In this document: positions 33,809 to 45,914 of the stretch, piece by piece
How the letters are laid out: each line of letters begins with the position of its first letter
Numbering within the stretch: position 1 is the stretch's first letter
Origin: Floccularia luteovirens
Taxonomy: Eukaryota; Basidiomycota; Agaricomycetes; Agaricales; Squamanitaceae
Length of the DNA: 64,000 bases
Direction: 5' to 3'
Assembly (NCBI GenBank): GCA_009739215.1
Contig: VSJF01000003.1
Span: 2,418,001 to 2,482,000, forward strand
The notes under the pieces: generated by a model
What the model was told of the DNA's origin: nothing
The model's input: only the letters and a program-made list of their open reading frames with translations
Database searches by the model: none
Position numbers and translations under genes: made by a program

Positions 33809-35940
33809 ATGGCACCACCTGTCAGTGACCGAGAAGCTAATGTGCGTTGCGTTTTGACCATTGCAGGGTCCGACTCGAGTGGTGGAGCAGGAATCCAGGT
33901 AAGTTTCATTATCTAGAATTGACACTGAGCCATTGAGTCGTTATCATATCAGGCTGACCTGAAAACTATAATCGCTCTGGGATGCTATGGAGCAAGTGCA
34001 ATTACCGCACTAACAGCCCAAAATACTGTAGGTGTACAAGGAGTTCATCCATGCCCACCAGACTTCGTTGAGCAACAAGTTAGTCACTTGAGCACCGAGT
34101 TTCAACCTTGATAAGCTAAGGTGGTGGTCTTGTCAAACAGATAACGTCTGTCGTTAGTGATTTGGAGATATATGCCATGAAAACTGGGATGCTTTACGAC
34201 GCAGCAAATGCTAAGGCGGTGGTAAAGGCTTTGAGGGACCACTATAAGGGCTCTTCCCTGCCACCGTTGGTGTGCGACCCTGTCTGTGTCTCGACATCTG
34301 GACATAGACTCTTACATTCTGAGGCTATCCAAGTATTGTTTGAGGAGTTATTCCCTATATCAAGCCTCATAACTCCAAACAAAGCTGAGGCTAAGTTACT
34401 TCTTGCCTCCAAGGACATTACGACATCAATAGAATCACTACAAGATATGCTTCTGGCAGCTGAAAGTCTTCTTCATTTCGGACCCCGGGCGGTTCTGCTA
34501 AAGGGTGGACACATTACCGCAAGTCATGACGATGTGCTCCAATTTTCTGCCAAACATCCCGAAATCAATGTGGTACGCCACGCTCTCCTGGAAGACAACA
34601 TGGAAATCCTTTTAGTTGCGTACGGAGCTGAAGAAGATAAATATAATCCCGCTCTCGTGGTCGATATTTTACGTCGCCAAGATGGAAGGACTACCCTATT
34701 TGTTCGCCCTCGTATCAACTCGAAAAACACGCATGGGACGGGCTGTACACTAAGTGCAGCTATATCATGTGGGCTTGCTCAGGGTTATGATTGTAAAGAT
34801 TGATTTTCATCTCATCTTCATTATTCTAATCCTTCGTTTCTGCAGTAGAGCAAGCAGTCAAGAATGGAGTACTTTATACTTATCATGGAATTGAGACTGC
34901 GTATACTATGGGGAAAGGTCACGGTCCCCTGAATCATGGAAATGCCATAGTTCGTAGGATGCTACCGCTGCAAGTTATCTGTCATGTTACATGGTTCGAG
35001 CTAATTATTGTCTTGTCAGACGGACTGCCTTTGATCCTTTTCCACTCACCAAGTATTTTATCCAAAATTCCACAGAAATATGGAAAGCATATGTGCAACA
35101 CGACTTCGTCAAATTGCTTGCTAAAGGTACCCTGCCACCTGAAAATTTCATATTCTTCATCAAGTGTGTTTGTCACTGCTGCATTAAGAATCCATCCAAC
35201 TCACTCATATATACAAAGGCAGGACTACCATTACTTGAAATACTATGCCAGAGCCTACGCGTAAGATAATTTGAGAACCAGGATTTAACGAAACTTAATT
35301 CCACCAAGTCTTTTAGCAGCTAAATCAGCAACATTTGAGCAAATTGCGAGTGCAACACAAACAATTCTAAATATCCTACAAGAGATAGGAACCCACAGGT
35401 CGTTTTGCGAAACATTTGGGGTTAGTCGCGAGGAATTGGAGAACACACCAGAGTCTCCGGCGACAACCGCGTATGGTGCATATCTGATCGATGTTGGCGT
35501 CCAAGGTTTGATATTTTTTGATAATTTCCTCATATGGTTCTGATCCCAACATGTAGGAGATGCAACGAAACTTCTCATGACCGTATTAGCTTGCCTCCTC
35601 GGATATGGAGAGGTTGGATTGTGGTTGAAAAAAGAATACAAACAAAAGAACACCTGGGTGATCTGGGAGGGAAATCCGTACCAGAGATGGATTGAAGATT
35701 ACTCTGGTGAGAGGTATCAGGGAGCAGTCAAATTAGGACTTGGTTCGTTTGTTCCGTTCTTGTTATGAATAAATACTGACGTTAGGGCGGTGATGCTATT
35801 AAGAGGTAATTGAAGGTCGAGCTACTGTTGACCCCCCTTCACCGTTAAGGTTAGAGGAATGGAAAGAAGTCTGGGAAAGGTGTGCAAGATTCGAAAAAGG
35901 CTTCTGGGATGCAAGCGATGGAGATGCGATGATTTATTAG
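33809..35940 (+). CDS. THI20: HMP/HMP-P kinase fused to TenA thiaminase (thiamine salvage/biosynthesis)
   Basis: Bifunctional fungal enzyme: an N-terminal ribokinase-type kinase phosphorylates hydroxymethylpyrimidine, and the C-terminal TenA/THI-4 domain hydrolyses thiamine breakdown products. Exons: 33809-33898, 33953-34078, 34141-34792, 34846-34966, 35020-35163, 35219-35260, 35309-35505, 35557-35742, 35804-35940; about 564 residues. Kinase motifs: [52 protein letters not shown], and [17 protein letters not shown] (anion hole and catalytic Asp region changed to HGTGC). TenA motifs: [63 protein letters not shown]. The exon 4/5 junction stays in frame only with a GC donor (CC|GCTGCA at 34967). 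The obvious GT at 34974 shifts the frame. Confidence 0.88.
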
Positions 35941-36018
35941 GTATTGCTGTAGACGTCTATAGAAGGAGATAGTGTAATGTATATATATATGTATATGTCC
36001 AGTTCCAGCTCCGAGTTT

Positions 36019-37396
36019 TCAGGAATCCAGTTTCGAGGCACGTGTGACTAGAAGTTTTGATTCTTCAGCTTCTATAGCCACTTCAATCTTTGGAAGTCCA
36101 CTCTCGGATTTGGGGATAATAGTGGTTGAATTACTCTTTTTCATCTTTGCCGCTACCGGACAAAGGTTTTTGGTACTCAGAGTACACATGCCACAACGCG
36201 GGTTTATGGCTACACAAATTGTCTGGGCGAGAGTTTGTTTCTATATTGTGATAGATTGTAGGAAAATGTAACGAACCTGGCCGAACCCAACAAGCATATG
36301 ATTTATGTCTTTATGCAACTCGGACGGAAGCCAAGATTGGAGGTTTAGTCTGTCACTAAAATGAGGACTGCAACATCACTTGGTGGACAAGGGAAATACA
36401 AATACCGCGTTTCTTCTGGAGTCTTGGTTGGTGGTTTGTGCCACCCAAGTCGATTGGTGATACGATGAACGTGAATGTCCACCCCGATACCATGGTTCCT
36501 GAATATATCAATGTCAAGAGGGTCTTTCAAGAAGAATTTTGTGTATCCCTACAAGTTCCAGGCAACTTGAAGTGTCAAGAAGGCCATTTTGGGACCAACA
36601 CCCGGCAAAGAACATAATTCATCAACGGTCTTCGGAACATCCGAGTTAAAGTTATCTCGCAGCCGTATTGCGGTTTGTTTGAGATACCTGGAAAGCATGT
36701 CATGAGAATGGTTTTTATCGAAAAATAAGGTAATTTACCCAGTCTTTCGCCTCCAAAAGCCAACTTTTGCGATTGCTTGAGCTATCGCATCGTCATCGGC
36801 ATCAATCATGGCCTCCACCGTCAGACTTCCTCCTAAAACTTCTCTAAGCTTGGATACAGCAACATCGGTAACCTCGTCTTTAGTTTGCGAAGAAAGCATT
36901 AATGACACGAGGGTTGCATATCTCTGACTCTGAATACCAGTATAGTTCCGGCCTCAATAACCTTTATCCTCGCGTTTATAAATTACTCACGTACCCTTGG
37001 GTCAGATTCCTTGAATTGTGCTTGATCACATCCCATTGTGTCCACTGGGGCAGGAGTCCGGGAGCGCATTTCCTTTATGGCATCGTAAGTCTCCCTCCAT
37101 TTTGTAGGTGCAGGGTGTGGTATTTCTAGTGATTGAGGAATAAGTTTCTGTTTTTTTGGTGATGATTGTGACCTTTGAGTTTTTGATTTCACGGGAGTTG
37201 GGAGTGGTGGTGGAGAGAGTTCTGACTTCATATTTTTCAGAACATTCAGCTCCTCCGTGCCCGTTTCTAATTTGATTCTTTTCGACCGGCGAGGGGAAGG
37301 AACTTCTGTATGAGCATCGGATGCTTCGTAAAGTGTTACTGAGGCGTTATGTGGACTTGGACGGGCTCGAAGGCTTTGTGATGCGGCCCGTTTCAT
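36019..37396 (-). CDS. NTH1: Endonuclease III homolog, bifunctional DNA N-glycosylase/AP lyase
   Basis: Removes oxidised pyrimidines and cuts the AP site in base excision repair; nucleus and mitochondria. Exons: 37396-36995, 36929-36739, 36687-36553, 36498-36406, 36349-36277, 36222-36019; 365 residues in frame. A basic N-terminal tail with possible NLS ([11 protein letters not shown]) precedes the HhH-GPD core: [30 protein letters not shown], the helix-hairpin-helix [10 protein letters not shown] with the catalytic Lys, then [17 protein letters not shown] with the catalytic Asp, and HMLVGFGQ. The [4Fe-4S] cluster ligands are C-x6-C-x2-C-x7-C in [20 protein letters not shown]; the last spacing is longer than the bacterial x5. 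A polar C-terminal extension follows the cluster. Confidence 0.92.
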
Positions 37397-38011
37397 TAGA
37401 GCGTTGTTACAACTTCAGTTCAGGAACCAACTCCTATAAAAGTTAAGAAATTCCAAGGACATATGCATAAGTACTTATGTAATACGTTTGGCATGTATTC
37501 TCTTGGAAATGCTCTACCGGAATTCATAAGTACTTACTTATCCTTTCCTCAGTCAAGTCAGGTTTTATCGGTCAAGTCTAGGTCAGGAACATTCATTCGT
37601 GCCAGTTCAGTACCTGCTTTACCTACTTACTGGTTCTTCATAGAAGCCATGAGTACCCACACTTAACTCAATCACGGCACGCACATATACGCCACAAAAA
37701 TGTTCAACGGAGGTACCTAGAACGAAAGATCCAGACATAAGATTTGCCAGGTCCAATCTGTCGCACGCCAGCCCTGTATGGAGTGATTTCAAGCCTTGTA
37801 TTTTGTCACCCACGCGTTCATTCTCAAGTAAACTTTGTGATTGGACCTTTATCCTGTATATATTCGCTGGAAATAATGAACACACAGAACTACTTTCACC
37901 TCATTGAATTAGTACGTTTTCATTAAGTCTTCTATAATATTCCATTGCCTAACTTCGTGCGACATAGGTTCTTGATATTACACTCACCTGAACCCCTCTG
38001 CTTTAAAGATT
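37397..38011. promoter_or_regulatory. Divergent promoter region of NTH1 and module-family gene A
   Basis: 615 bp between divergent starts. A TATATA-type element stands at about 37856-37862 (CCTGTATATATTCG), roughly 150 bp before the start of gene A, and is a plausible TATA box for it. No other site is assigned. Confidence 0.35.
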
Positions 38012-40298
38012 ATGGTCGCAGCACCAATTGGCGAACGCACAGGACCTTTCGTCCTATTCAAAGGATGGACGATACCTTCTCAAAACATTGCTTACTATCC
38101 AAAGCTATCCGGATCAATACCAGAATTATCCAAGATTGCTCTTGAGAGCGATGGCCAGAATGTCACAGCTTTTACCTCGGACGGATATATGAAGTCTTCT
38201 GCAGTTCAAGATTGGGCGGAGTGGAAGCAGCAAACTGGAATAGACTTGTACATTCGAGTTGAATTTCCTGGTTGGGTCTTCTTACAAGGTAGGTTGTCAA
38301 CATCCATCATGTCCTTGCTTAGTTGCTGATTAGGATGAACTTCCACAGGCAAAGACTCTCCAGGTGATGACATCAACATCATGCCGAGCGACTTCCAGAA
38401 TAGCGCAGCAGGGATGATCAACGAGGTCTTGACACATTTCCCCCCAGAGAAGGAGTCTCAAGTCGCTGCTTTCACAACAAGTGGCTTTTACAAATATAAA
38501 GTTAAACCCAACTTGAAAGATGTCCCTCAGTTCGCGCTCGAAGGTCTCTACATCCGGACAGAATATTTTGGATACGATTTTTACCCCCATCTTGACTGCG
38601 ATACAAAAATCATCGAGAGGCATAAAGAACTCTTAGGCGATGTGACAGCCATCATAGAAGCCGCAAACGCTAACAATTCGGCTGCAGGGTTTAATACTAA
38701 GGGCGAAATCAAGTCGTCGATGACTATTCCCCCAATTGACAAGTCCCCAGGTTTTGCATTGGACTGGCAAGGCTGTTATGTTCGCATAGATTGGCCTGAT
38801 TTCATGTTTTTCCCCAACATGGATAGCCCAGGGAACAATGTCGGAACACTCCCAAAACAAACTGTAGCAGAACTTATCGCTTCCGCGAGAGCAGACAACC
38901 GAGTTGTCGCTTTTAACACCAATGGAGAGATGAAGAGTTCATTAGGAAAAGAAGGACTGGTCGAGTTCAGCGAACGCTCTTCATATCTATACCCAGGCGT
39001 GTACGTCAAACTTGCCTCTATCGGCAAAACCAATCTCTTTCCCGACCTACTCCAAGCGCAAGAAGAGCTTAACGTTTGGCCGCCCTTCACCGGGGAGAAT
39101 GACTACAATCCATACATGGTATCATGGAGGGCCACATCGTTTATCTGGGCGAGACACTTCATCGTCGACAGTTCAGCTCGTCTTCAGTATATGAACGCGC
39201 TCACACTGGAATCAACTGTGATATATAACAATACACGAACAGCAGCACTTGCGAATCCTTCCAATGCTGCCACGATCTGGAAACAGGGTGCAGAGTTGGC
39301 CGCTAATTTCCGCATTGATCTTCTCAAAACGACGCGTTCCAAAACAACATATCTCGGTCAAGCAAGAGCTGCCGGAATAAAAGCCGATCCAGGCAATTTG
39401 CAGTATTTTTTGAATAAAAATGCCATGAAACATTATACCCTCCCATTCGCACAGCTGAATCCTGCACAAGTGGTCGATATTTGCGGGAAGACGATAGAAT
39501 CCGCCGGAAGACCTAATAAGGCGGTAACAGACCGGATGATTCAGCTACGCATGACTGGTCAGGGATTGATTGGTATTAGCACTGTGCTTTCATTTTATTC
39601 AGTGTACACTGCAAAAGACTGGAAACGCGAGATGGCGGACCAGGTTGGCTCATGGTCGCTTGCCATCATAGCTGGTGAACTTGGCTCTGGACTAGGCGTA
39701 CGACGCGGGGTAGCTGGTACCATCCTCTGTGGCCTTGCAGGCGGACTTGTGGGGTCATATGGAGGTCAACAACTTTCAAGATACTTCTATGGTGGAAATT
39801 CGAATTTGGCCGCAGTCGAACTTCTTGGGAATGATTTGAAAGAACATGCGGAGGCTGTTGTGGCGGAGATGTGCGGCTCATATGGGGGTAATTATCATGT
39901 ACATCGGGTTTACGAGAGCCACGTTACAGCTGGGAGGGCTAGAAGCATAGCACCCGGACCCGCCGCGCAGCAAGACATGGGTATTGTTGCGAAGATCATG
40001 GTTTCGACTGCTGCTGACAAACATATTCACGAATCCATCGCACTTGCTAACAACGGGGTCGACGAGGTTAGTGCACACGCTTTCTCTAGTAGTCGTCGCT
40101 AAAACCTCTGAGTCACAGGTTATGGCCACTCTGCTTTGGTTGAAAGTCGGAGATGGGTTTGAACCATACAACGTCGCCAACCCTAAAGATTTTATGGATA
40201 TATTGGATTGGATCAGCGTCAATCTTCCCGGAAACAAGATGCCAGAAAAGCTGACTGAGTCTGAGGAATTTAACGAGAAATCCATGTCGGAGAAATGA
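38012..40298 (+). CDS. Four-module / glycine-zipper family protein, paralog A
   Basis: Not assigned to any family I know. Exons 38012-38288, 38349-40066, 40119-40298; 724 residues in frame. Four tandem modules of 70-80 residues fill residues ~10-315. Module 1 is exon 1 (FKGWTIPSQNIAYYPKLSG, AFTSDGYMKSSA, LYIRVEFPGWVFLQG); modules 2-4 repeat the pattern D-[SC]-P-G-[ND]-[DN]-[IV] ... AF-[NT]-T-x-G-x-x-K ... G-x-Y-[VI]-[RK] ... FFP. Then come SWRATSFIWARHFIVD (about 350), a helical region, and a hydrophobic Gly-rich stretch at ~525-566 (GSWSLAIIAGELGSGLG, ILCGLAGGLVGSYGG). The last exon encodes LLWLKVGDGFEPYNVANPKD, conserved in all paralogs. No signal peptide. The Gly-rich hairpin suggests membrane insertion or pore formation, and the modules look like beta-repeat binding domains; both are inference. 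Confidence 0.8.
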
Positions 40299-41199
40299 AT
40301 ACGGAGCTCTAGAAGCAAAGGAAACAATAACACGACTAGCCCATATTGAACATTTGTATGTCATAGATGTCGTAACGCTTAGTTCTTGCGCCATGTGTAT
40401 ACCAGAAAGAATTGGATGGATAAGCATTTATATTATGCAACTTTACAGATGCTACAGATTTCGAAAGTAGGTTTCCATTTCACAATATAAGGGGCTGAAT
40501 TGAACTTGTTTTACTGTTGGTCGGTGGTAGTTCGACTGCTGCAATTGTCGGCAAGAGATTTATTTTAGTCCTAACGTGCATCAGTAGAGATGACTATTTC
40601 GCAGTTCAATCAGAACAATTCATCAAAACATAAACATATGGCCGAAGCGGAAAGAATTCCCAATGTGATTCACGGCAAAGCATTGAACCGGATAGGATTC
40701 ATAAGACTCGATGAATAATAAGATAAGAAATAAGGCTAACGACATGAGTGTTATACTAAAAAAATGTCATGTTCTCCGGTTTGTTGAGCTCCAGCGTCAT
40801 ATCGTCCAGAGAATGCTCCAATGACCATGAGGTTTTGAGCAAGGGTAGTCGCGCTGGAGCAGTTTGAGAGCAGCTATAGCACATGGAAACGGAGCACGGT
40901 CTGAAACATCATTGATGCTAGAGTTATACGAGTGGAAGATACCAATGGTTGTAAGCCATTCATCTAATCCTAACACACTCCACAGACTTGTATAAAACCC
41001 TAAACAGTGAGGGGGTGGATGAGTCCCTAGAACCTTAGATATCACTCTCACCTGAAGATGGCCCTCGGACTGAATTCGCTTTCTGTTCTTATTTCCGTGC
41101 TCCTCGTTCAGCTCACGGTGACCTCCGCTGTTCGTTGAACTCTTCAGGATGTCATTATTTCCAACAAACTGTCCAGGTTTCTGTACCAGTCGTTGAGCT

Positions 41200-41645
41200 A
41201 ACTGGAAGAGGCGGTCCTGACTGGAAGCGCCAGATAGACGCAAAAAGTGTTGGTATATCCTCTTGTTATAATCGTGGCATACTTACGTTTGGGCCGTATA
41301 GCTTGAAACAACAGGCACGGAGCTTGGTGGACCCGACTGGAAGCGCGAGCTAATCACAGATAACGTCTGACAATTTTTCTTGCTATCTGAGCATCGTGCT
41401 GACACTTCTCCGTCATTCAAGGTTGAGAAGAGGACTCCAGACTTGGAACTTAGAGGACCGGAAGGGAAACACATGGCCATTAGAGAGGCCGTGCGTCATT
41501 CTCCCCACTTTGTATACTTTGGCTTGTATTAACTTTATCTGGATTAGACGGCAGGAAGTGGAAGTCCGGATTGGAAGCGTGGTGGACCCGACTGGAAGCG
41601 CGGGGGACCAGATTGGAAACGTCTTGATACAAACTTGGACTGATT
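41200..41645. repeat. Interspersed minisatellite, unit about GGACCCGACTGGAAGCG
   Basis: Five imperfect copies of a 17-19 bp unit: around 41214 (TCCTGACTGGAAGCGCC), 41328 (GGACCCGACTGGAAGCGCG), then three nearly back to back at about 41564, 41582 and 41605 (GTCCGGATTGGAAGCG, GGACCCGACTGGAAGCG, GGACCAGATTGGAAACG). On the minus strand the last three read as R-F-Q-S-G-P-P repeats, which creates an artificial open frame. Confidence 0.6.
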
Positions 41646-41879
41646 AGGATGCATCGCTCTTACAATAATTGCCGCTGAATATGTCGAATAAATTTGCCTG
41701 ATACTTGAGTGTGTTGGACATCTTGGTTGAAAGTCAAGTTGTAGTAAGTGAAGTGTATGCGGGGTCGAAGATACCAACATATGGGACTGTCCCATAGTTA
41801 GTCTTTTCCGGCAAGATGGAAGGACAGAGGCTCAGTGAGATCCATGAGATGGTTGAACCCTTGCTAATTAATTGATTGT

Positions 41880-42420
41880 TTCAATTAAATTGCTTGCACT
41901 GACTCTGCCTAGTGGACGCAAACTGTCTGTATAATGCTAAGTTAACCTCTTTTAGATTCTTCTCCAATTCTTCTCCTCAGGACCACCATTTTTCAACTGG
42001 CAGCCAAGATGGGTTGCTGATGCGCGAAGGCTATATTTTTCCGGAATATCGTCAACTCGGACGTCTCCAGACGCCAATATACATACTATGTTTGGTTAGA
42101 CCTTTGGGAACAAATAGTTGAATTCCAAGTAGATGGTCGAATTATTAAACGCTGTAACGATACCATCATACCCCTCACAGATTATATGTTTTGTGAACCA
42201 ACTGTTGAAGAAGCATCGGAATCATCACGCATTTTGCATACTCATTAGTGATTCTCACCCAAGCTTTGACTGTATTATATTCTGTACTGAAAATGAAGTT
42301 GAAAATTCATGCGATACATCCGCTTGTTTCCGACAAGTATCTGCAGGAAGCTCTGGGTTATTTCACCTGACCTGATTTGACACGATCCCAACAATGCAGA
42401 TACGCGCTCACAAGTGGAAG
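41880..42420. repeat. Diverged direct repeat, copy 1
   Basis: Aligns with about 44730-45160 in the same orientation. Shared islands: GCAGCCAAGA(T/C)(G)GGTTGCT, ACCTTTGGGAACAAA, CATTCTGCATACT-like, and ACACGATCCCAACAATG followed by ACGCTCA. No coding content is clear in either copy. It may be duplicated flank of one of the module-family genes. Confidence 0.5.
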
Positions 42421-43554
42421 GGACCTTTGGTCAAAAATCCTTACGGATGAATTCAACCTCATGACACCAAATGGATGGACTTCCAATCATCGTTGCTCCT
42501 GAGAAGATGAGGAGCAGTGTGCTCGTGGGTATAGTGAATGGTAGAAATCATTTTAAATCACTGACACCACGAAGTCTACATCTAGGTGGAAGGATCTTGA
42601 GCAGGGAGCCGAATCTAATTTAAGTTCCTCGCTATCAACTTGCCCTCCAGTCATCTAGAAGGCTCTCAAGAATCCACTAAACAAACAAACCATTATAAAA
42701 CAGATATCTTGAACATGTTGAAAACTTACGCCCTCTACTTCAGCCTCATAGCTTTCTACTACACGCTACCAATGACGATGACGGGAGCAAGCGGTTCATG
42801 TCTGAGCGTAGCGGAGCTGCCATCCTCAAGAGCTTTAGTGACCTTGTATTGACGGTTTGGGATAGGAGGAGCTATTGTGCAATGAGCTGTGAGATGACAA
42901 TTTATTGATTGCTACTTGCATTCTGACCTTTTTGCATCCTCTTACGGATTTTTTTTACCCCGCTCAATTCGGATTGAACAGAGCAACGGCGAGTACACGT
43001 GTCAGTGTTGGAAGCTCATTATGAGATAAATCTTACCAGCTTGGATTTTCCTTCTTCTCTTTCAAGGGCGGTTTGTACTAATGCTGAAGCAGTTGTACCG
43101 AAAGCCCTGGCATGTGAAGTTGATTAATATCATCAACCGATATTGGGGTTCCAGAAAGCATATGAGTCAACGTTTTATGCTAGAACCAATTCGGAACGAT
43201 GAAGTTGATAGAAAAACATCCTTGTAATCACTGCCTATGGGAGGCGACCAAGTTACAACCGTGATCTGACGCAAATCGCTTGCTATCCGAAATATCGTGT
43301 ATCCGCTACCTCTCAACTGAGAATGAAAGGAGCTCGTTTCTCACTAACGACTACGTTAACATGCAAGATGTCAATCATCTGAAGAGAAACGTATCCGAAA
43401 GCATTGTGCCACTCCTGCAGTTGCCACCAATTTCTTAATCGGTCGCATGCTCTGGCACGCCGCTGCCATCGTCCAATTGATTCGTCCTGTTCTTTTCGAA
43501 AGCTCTATCCGAAATTGATTTTTACGGCTGGAAACACATTCTATTCAAGATAGG

Positions 43555-43562
43555 TATATAAA
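43555..43562 (+). promoter_or_regulatory. TATA box of the I66-like inhibitor gene
   Basis: TATATAAA within AGGTATATAAAGC, 66 bp upstream of the ATG at 43628, followed by a purine-rich then pyrimidine-rich leader. This is the clearest core promoter in the window and suggests strong, regulated expression. Confidence 0.6.
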
Positions 43563-43627
43563 GCAAAGAAAGAGGGGGACATTCTCCATCCACCAAACTT
43601 TTAACTCATACACACCTACATCCAGCA

Positions 43628-44178
43628 ATGTCAATTTCGAACGGCCGCTACGAAATTTCTCAACAAATTAGAGATTTGTTCATGAAATTCACTTTGAGTG
43701 AAAAAAAGCAAGGCGCCCCCATCCGGATTCCAGAGAGAGTAACAACGAAAGACCCAAAAGAGCAGCAAGTGGGTCAATTATTCTTGCTTTTGACGATACT
43801 TTCTGACTTCTGTCTTTAGTGGGATGTTATGGTACTTGCGGATGGAACCATTATAATCCAGAATGTTATGGCAAAACTCTTTGTGGGATTTCATGACGAT
43901 AAAGTTATTGCAACTTTAAAGCCTTGTGAATGGACCCTGAAGGAATGGGGTGCCGGTTACGCGTTAGTGTGCACAGAAGCCATGAAAGTTCTGATTGTTA
44001 AACTCTGTTTAAATCTAGCATTGGTGTTCCTGGAACGAATCTCGTCATCGATGACAGTTCCGAAGAGGTATTGTATAGTGTAGACTTCATGTTCGATGAC
44101 TGACTGTATCCTTAGGCTACACTTGCATCTCTCGGAGACAATCCCGATTTGCAGTGGTGGGGTTTTTACAAGGTCTAA
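43628..44178 (+). CDS. Serine protease inhibitor I66-like protein (possible 2-base lesion)
   Basis: Resembles mushroom beta-trefoil protease inhibitors (MEROPS I66, cospin/cnispin type), cytosolic and usually fruit-body defence proteins. Exons 43628-43768, 43820-44067, 44116-44178; about 150 residues. Matching pattern: MSISNGRYEIS, APIRIPE, QQ|WDVMVLADGTIIIQN, DDKVIATLKPCEWTLKEW, then PGTNLVIDDSSEE and a last exon NPDLQWWGFYKV. Between EAMKVLIVK and IGVPGTN the frame must change by two bases; a CTCT at about 44003-44006 looks like a duplicated CT. Without that change the frame stops at 44083. Family assignment is from pattern memory. Either a recent pseudogene or a sequence error. The strong TATA box argues that the locus is or was active. 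Confidence 0.5.
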
Positions 44179-45639
44179 AGGCGTCAAGAATGGTTTCAAA
44201 TAAACCTCCGTTCAGAAAATATTTGGAAAATAAACAGTTGTACTTTTCATTTTGAAATACATACCTAGGAGCAATGTCTTGTAACCATGGTCATCTCTTT
44301 GAATCTCATGAGAGAGAAGCTTCCTCACAACAGCTAAATTGATGGATCCCCATCGTCCTTATCAGTCGTCGTGACGCTGGAAGGTGTGTCTGTCTCGCAA
44401 TGATGCCATGGATATAATTGTAGCCGGAGATGCTATATGTGTGCAGCAGTGATCCACTTCGAGAGTAGCATTACGGTACACTGAATGAGACTATCTTATG
44501 ACAGGTTTTGTTTGTGGTTGAGAGACCTGATGTACAACGGTAAATAATGTTCATCACACGCTCTTGATTACCGCTGACTATGTTTAAACAACTTATATGG
44601 TAGTTTAGTGAAGGACAGAGGCCCTCAAGACCCCAGAAAGGCCCGCTAATATGTTTAAGCCGTTGATTCTCATATTATTATATCAATTGCTGGCTTGACT
44701 TTGTAGTGCGAGATCAATGGAAAGCATCAGTATTATGGCCAAAACGGAGTTCCTGCAAAAACCGTTTGTGTGATGCTATATTAACCTCCTATAGATTTCT
44801 CTCTCTAGGAGACCATCGTTATTCAGCGCTGATAGCAGCCAAGACTGGTTGCTAATGGCAATGCGGGAAGGCTGTGAATGTTGGATTGGCATTATCGTTC
44901 ATTAACGTTCAAATTCATTACTTGACGTCACTGTGTTTCGCTGGACCTTTGGGAACAAACACCAAATTTCGTTAGTGGTAAATCTGCAAAGAAGCATTAG
45001 ATTTTTAAAACAAATTAGATATGGACATTCTGCATACTTATCAGTTCTCATCCCTTGAAAAGAAGTTCATGCGGTACATTCCCCGTTTGTACCTGATTAT
45101 CTTGAAGAAGCTCCACCTGACCAGGTTTTACACGATCCCAACAATGTACACGCTCATAAAGGGAAAGGGGCTCGGATGTTGTTCCCTTGCCGATTACTAC
45201 ATTCGCCGCCCAATTCCCCATAATCATGTGTGCCCGTCTTATAGTGTTTGGGGCTTTCTGATTACTCATGCCTGTCATCTATAACAATGATGAGGACCTG
45301 AACCTTTATAGACCCCGAGTTTCTATTTCACGGTCAACCTCATATATTTTCACCAATTACTGGCTTTGGGCTGGGACGCACATATAAACGGGGCAACTCC
45401 TTAGATTTGCCTCATATATTGACAGAGAATCAGAACATTCGGGGACTGCAATGACGAATATTTGTAACTCGTACAATATGAATGAAACCATCATGACATC
45501 AGGTTTATGGAAGCCATGTGAGGGCAAATAGCATCGGGACGATCGTACCAGGCTGAAAGAGTGGCAGAAAGTTAAATGCATTGGCGATGGCTGTCTGTCC
45601 TTTCATTTGATTAGGTGGAGTGAGGTGATAATTAAGTTG
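44179..45639. other. Accessory spacer with repeat copy, no supported gene
   Basis: 1.46 kb, AT-rich. It contains the second copy of the direct repeat (44730-45160). Open frames at 45021-45284 (plus) and 45357-45581 (minus) lack any domain or exon context. Confidence 0.35.
44730..45160. repeat. Diverged direct repeat, copy 2
   Basis: Partner of 41880-42420, same orientation (see that entry). Differences include several insertions of 10-60 bp, so the duplication is old. Confidence 0.5.
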
Positions 45640-45786
45640 ACAACCGTTTTGCACCATGTCACCAACCCTGAAGATTTCATCTTCATACTGAATTGGGTGG
45701 TGTCAGCAATCCTGAAGAGAAACTTCCAGAAAAGCTAGACAGACCAGAAAAGCAGGACAAATTGGATGAGAATTACATGTCGTAAA
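45640..45786 (+). pseudogene. C-terminal exon relic of the four-module family
   Basis: Aligns with the last exon of paralog A (40119-40298). Shared segments are CACCAACCCTGAAGATTT-like, TGGGTGGTGTCAG-like, then CCAGAAAAGCTAGACAGA, GGAC-AATTGG-TGAGAA and ACATGTCG before the stop. The two frames no longer agree through the segment, and no upstream modules are found. It marks a fourth, nearly erased member between A and B. Confidence 0.55.
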
Positions 45787-45914
45787 AGGGGGGTGGTGAG
45801 GACCTTGTAGTTCGGATAGTAGGGCATATACGTTTTATATATGCGAGCTATAGTAGTTCCGGTGTGCATAGCATATACAGGTTAACTGTTTTTGACTGTC
45901 TTTGTTGGGCAGAG

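Larger units (their letters stand above)
40299..43627. other. Accessory spacer with repeats, no supported gene
   Basis: 3.3 kb between gene A and the I66-like gene. It holds a minisatellite (41200-41645) and one copy of a diverged direct repeat (about 41880-42420). A 148-codon minus frame at 41243-40797 overlaps the minisatellite flank and has no domain; I do not call it. Minus-strand fragments near 43100 (ASALVQTALEREEGKSKL between splice-like borders) look protein-like but cannot be built into a gene. Confidence 0.35.

Noticed and set aside
35970..36000. Short TA-rich repeat after the THI20-type gene
   Set aside because: A simple TATATA run in a 3' region, too short and unstructured to be worth calling.
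40797..41243. 148-codon minus-strand open frame in the spacer after paralog A
   Set aside because: It runs into the minisatellite flank, has no recognisable domain or intron, and sits in a repeat-rich relic region.
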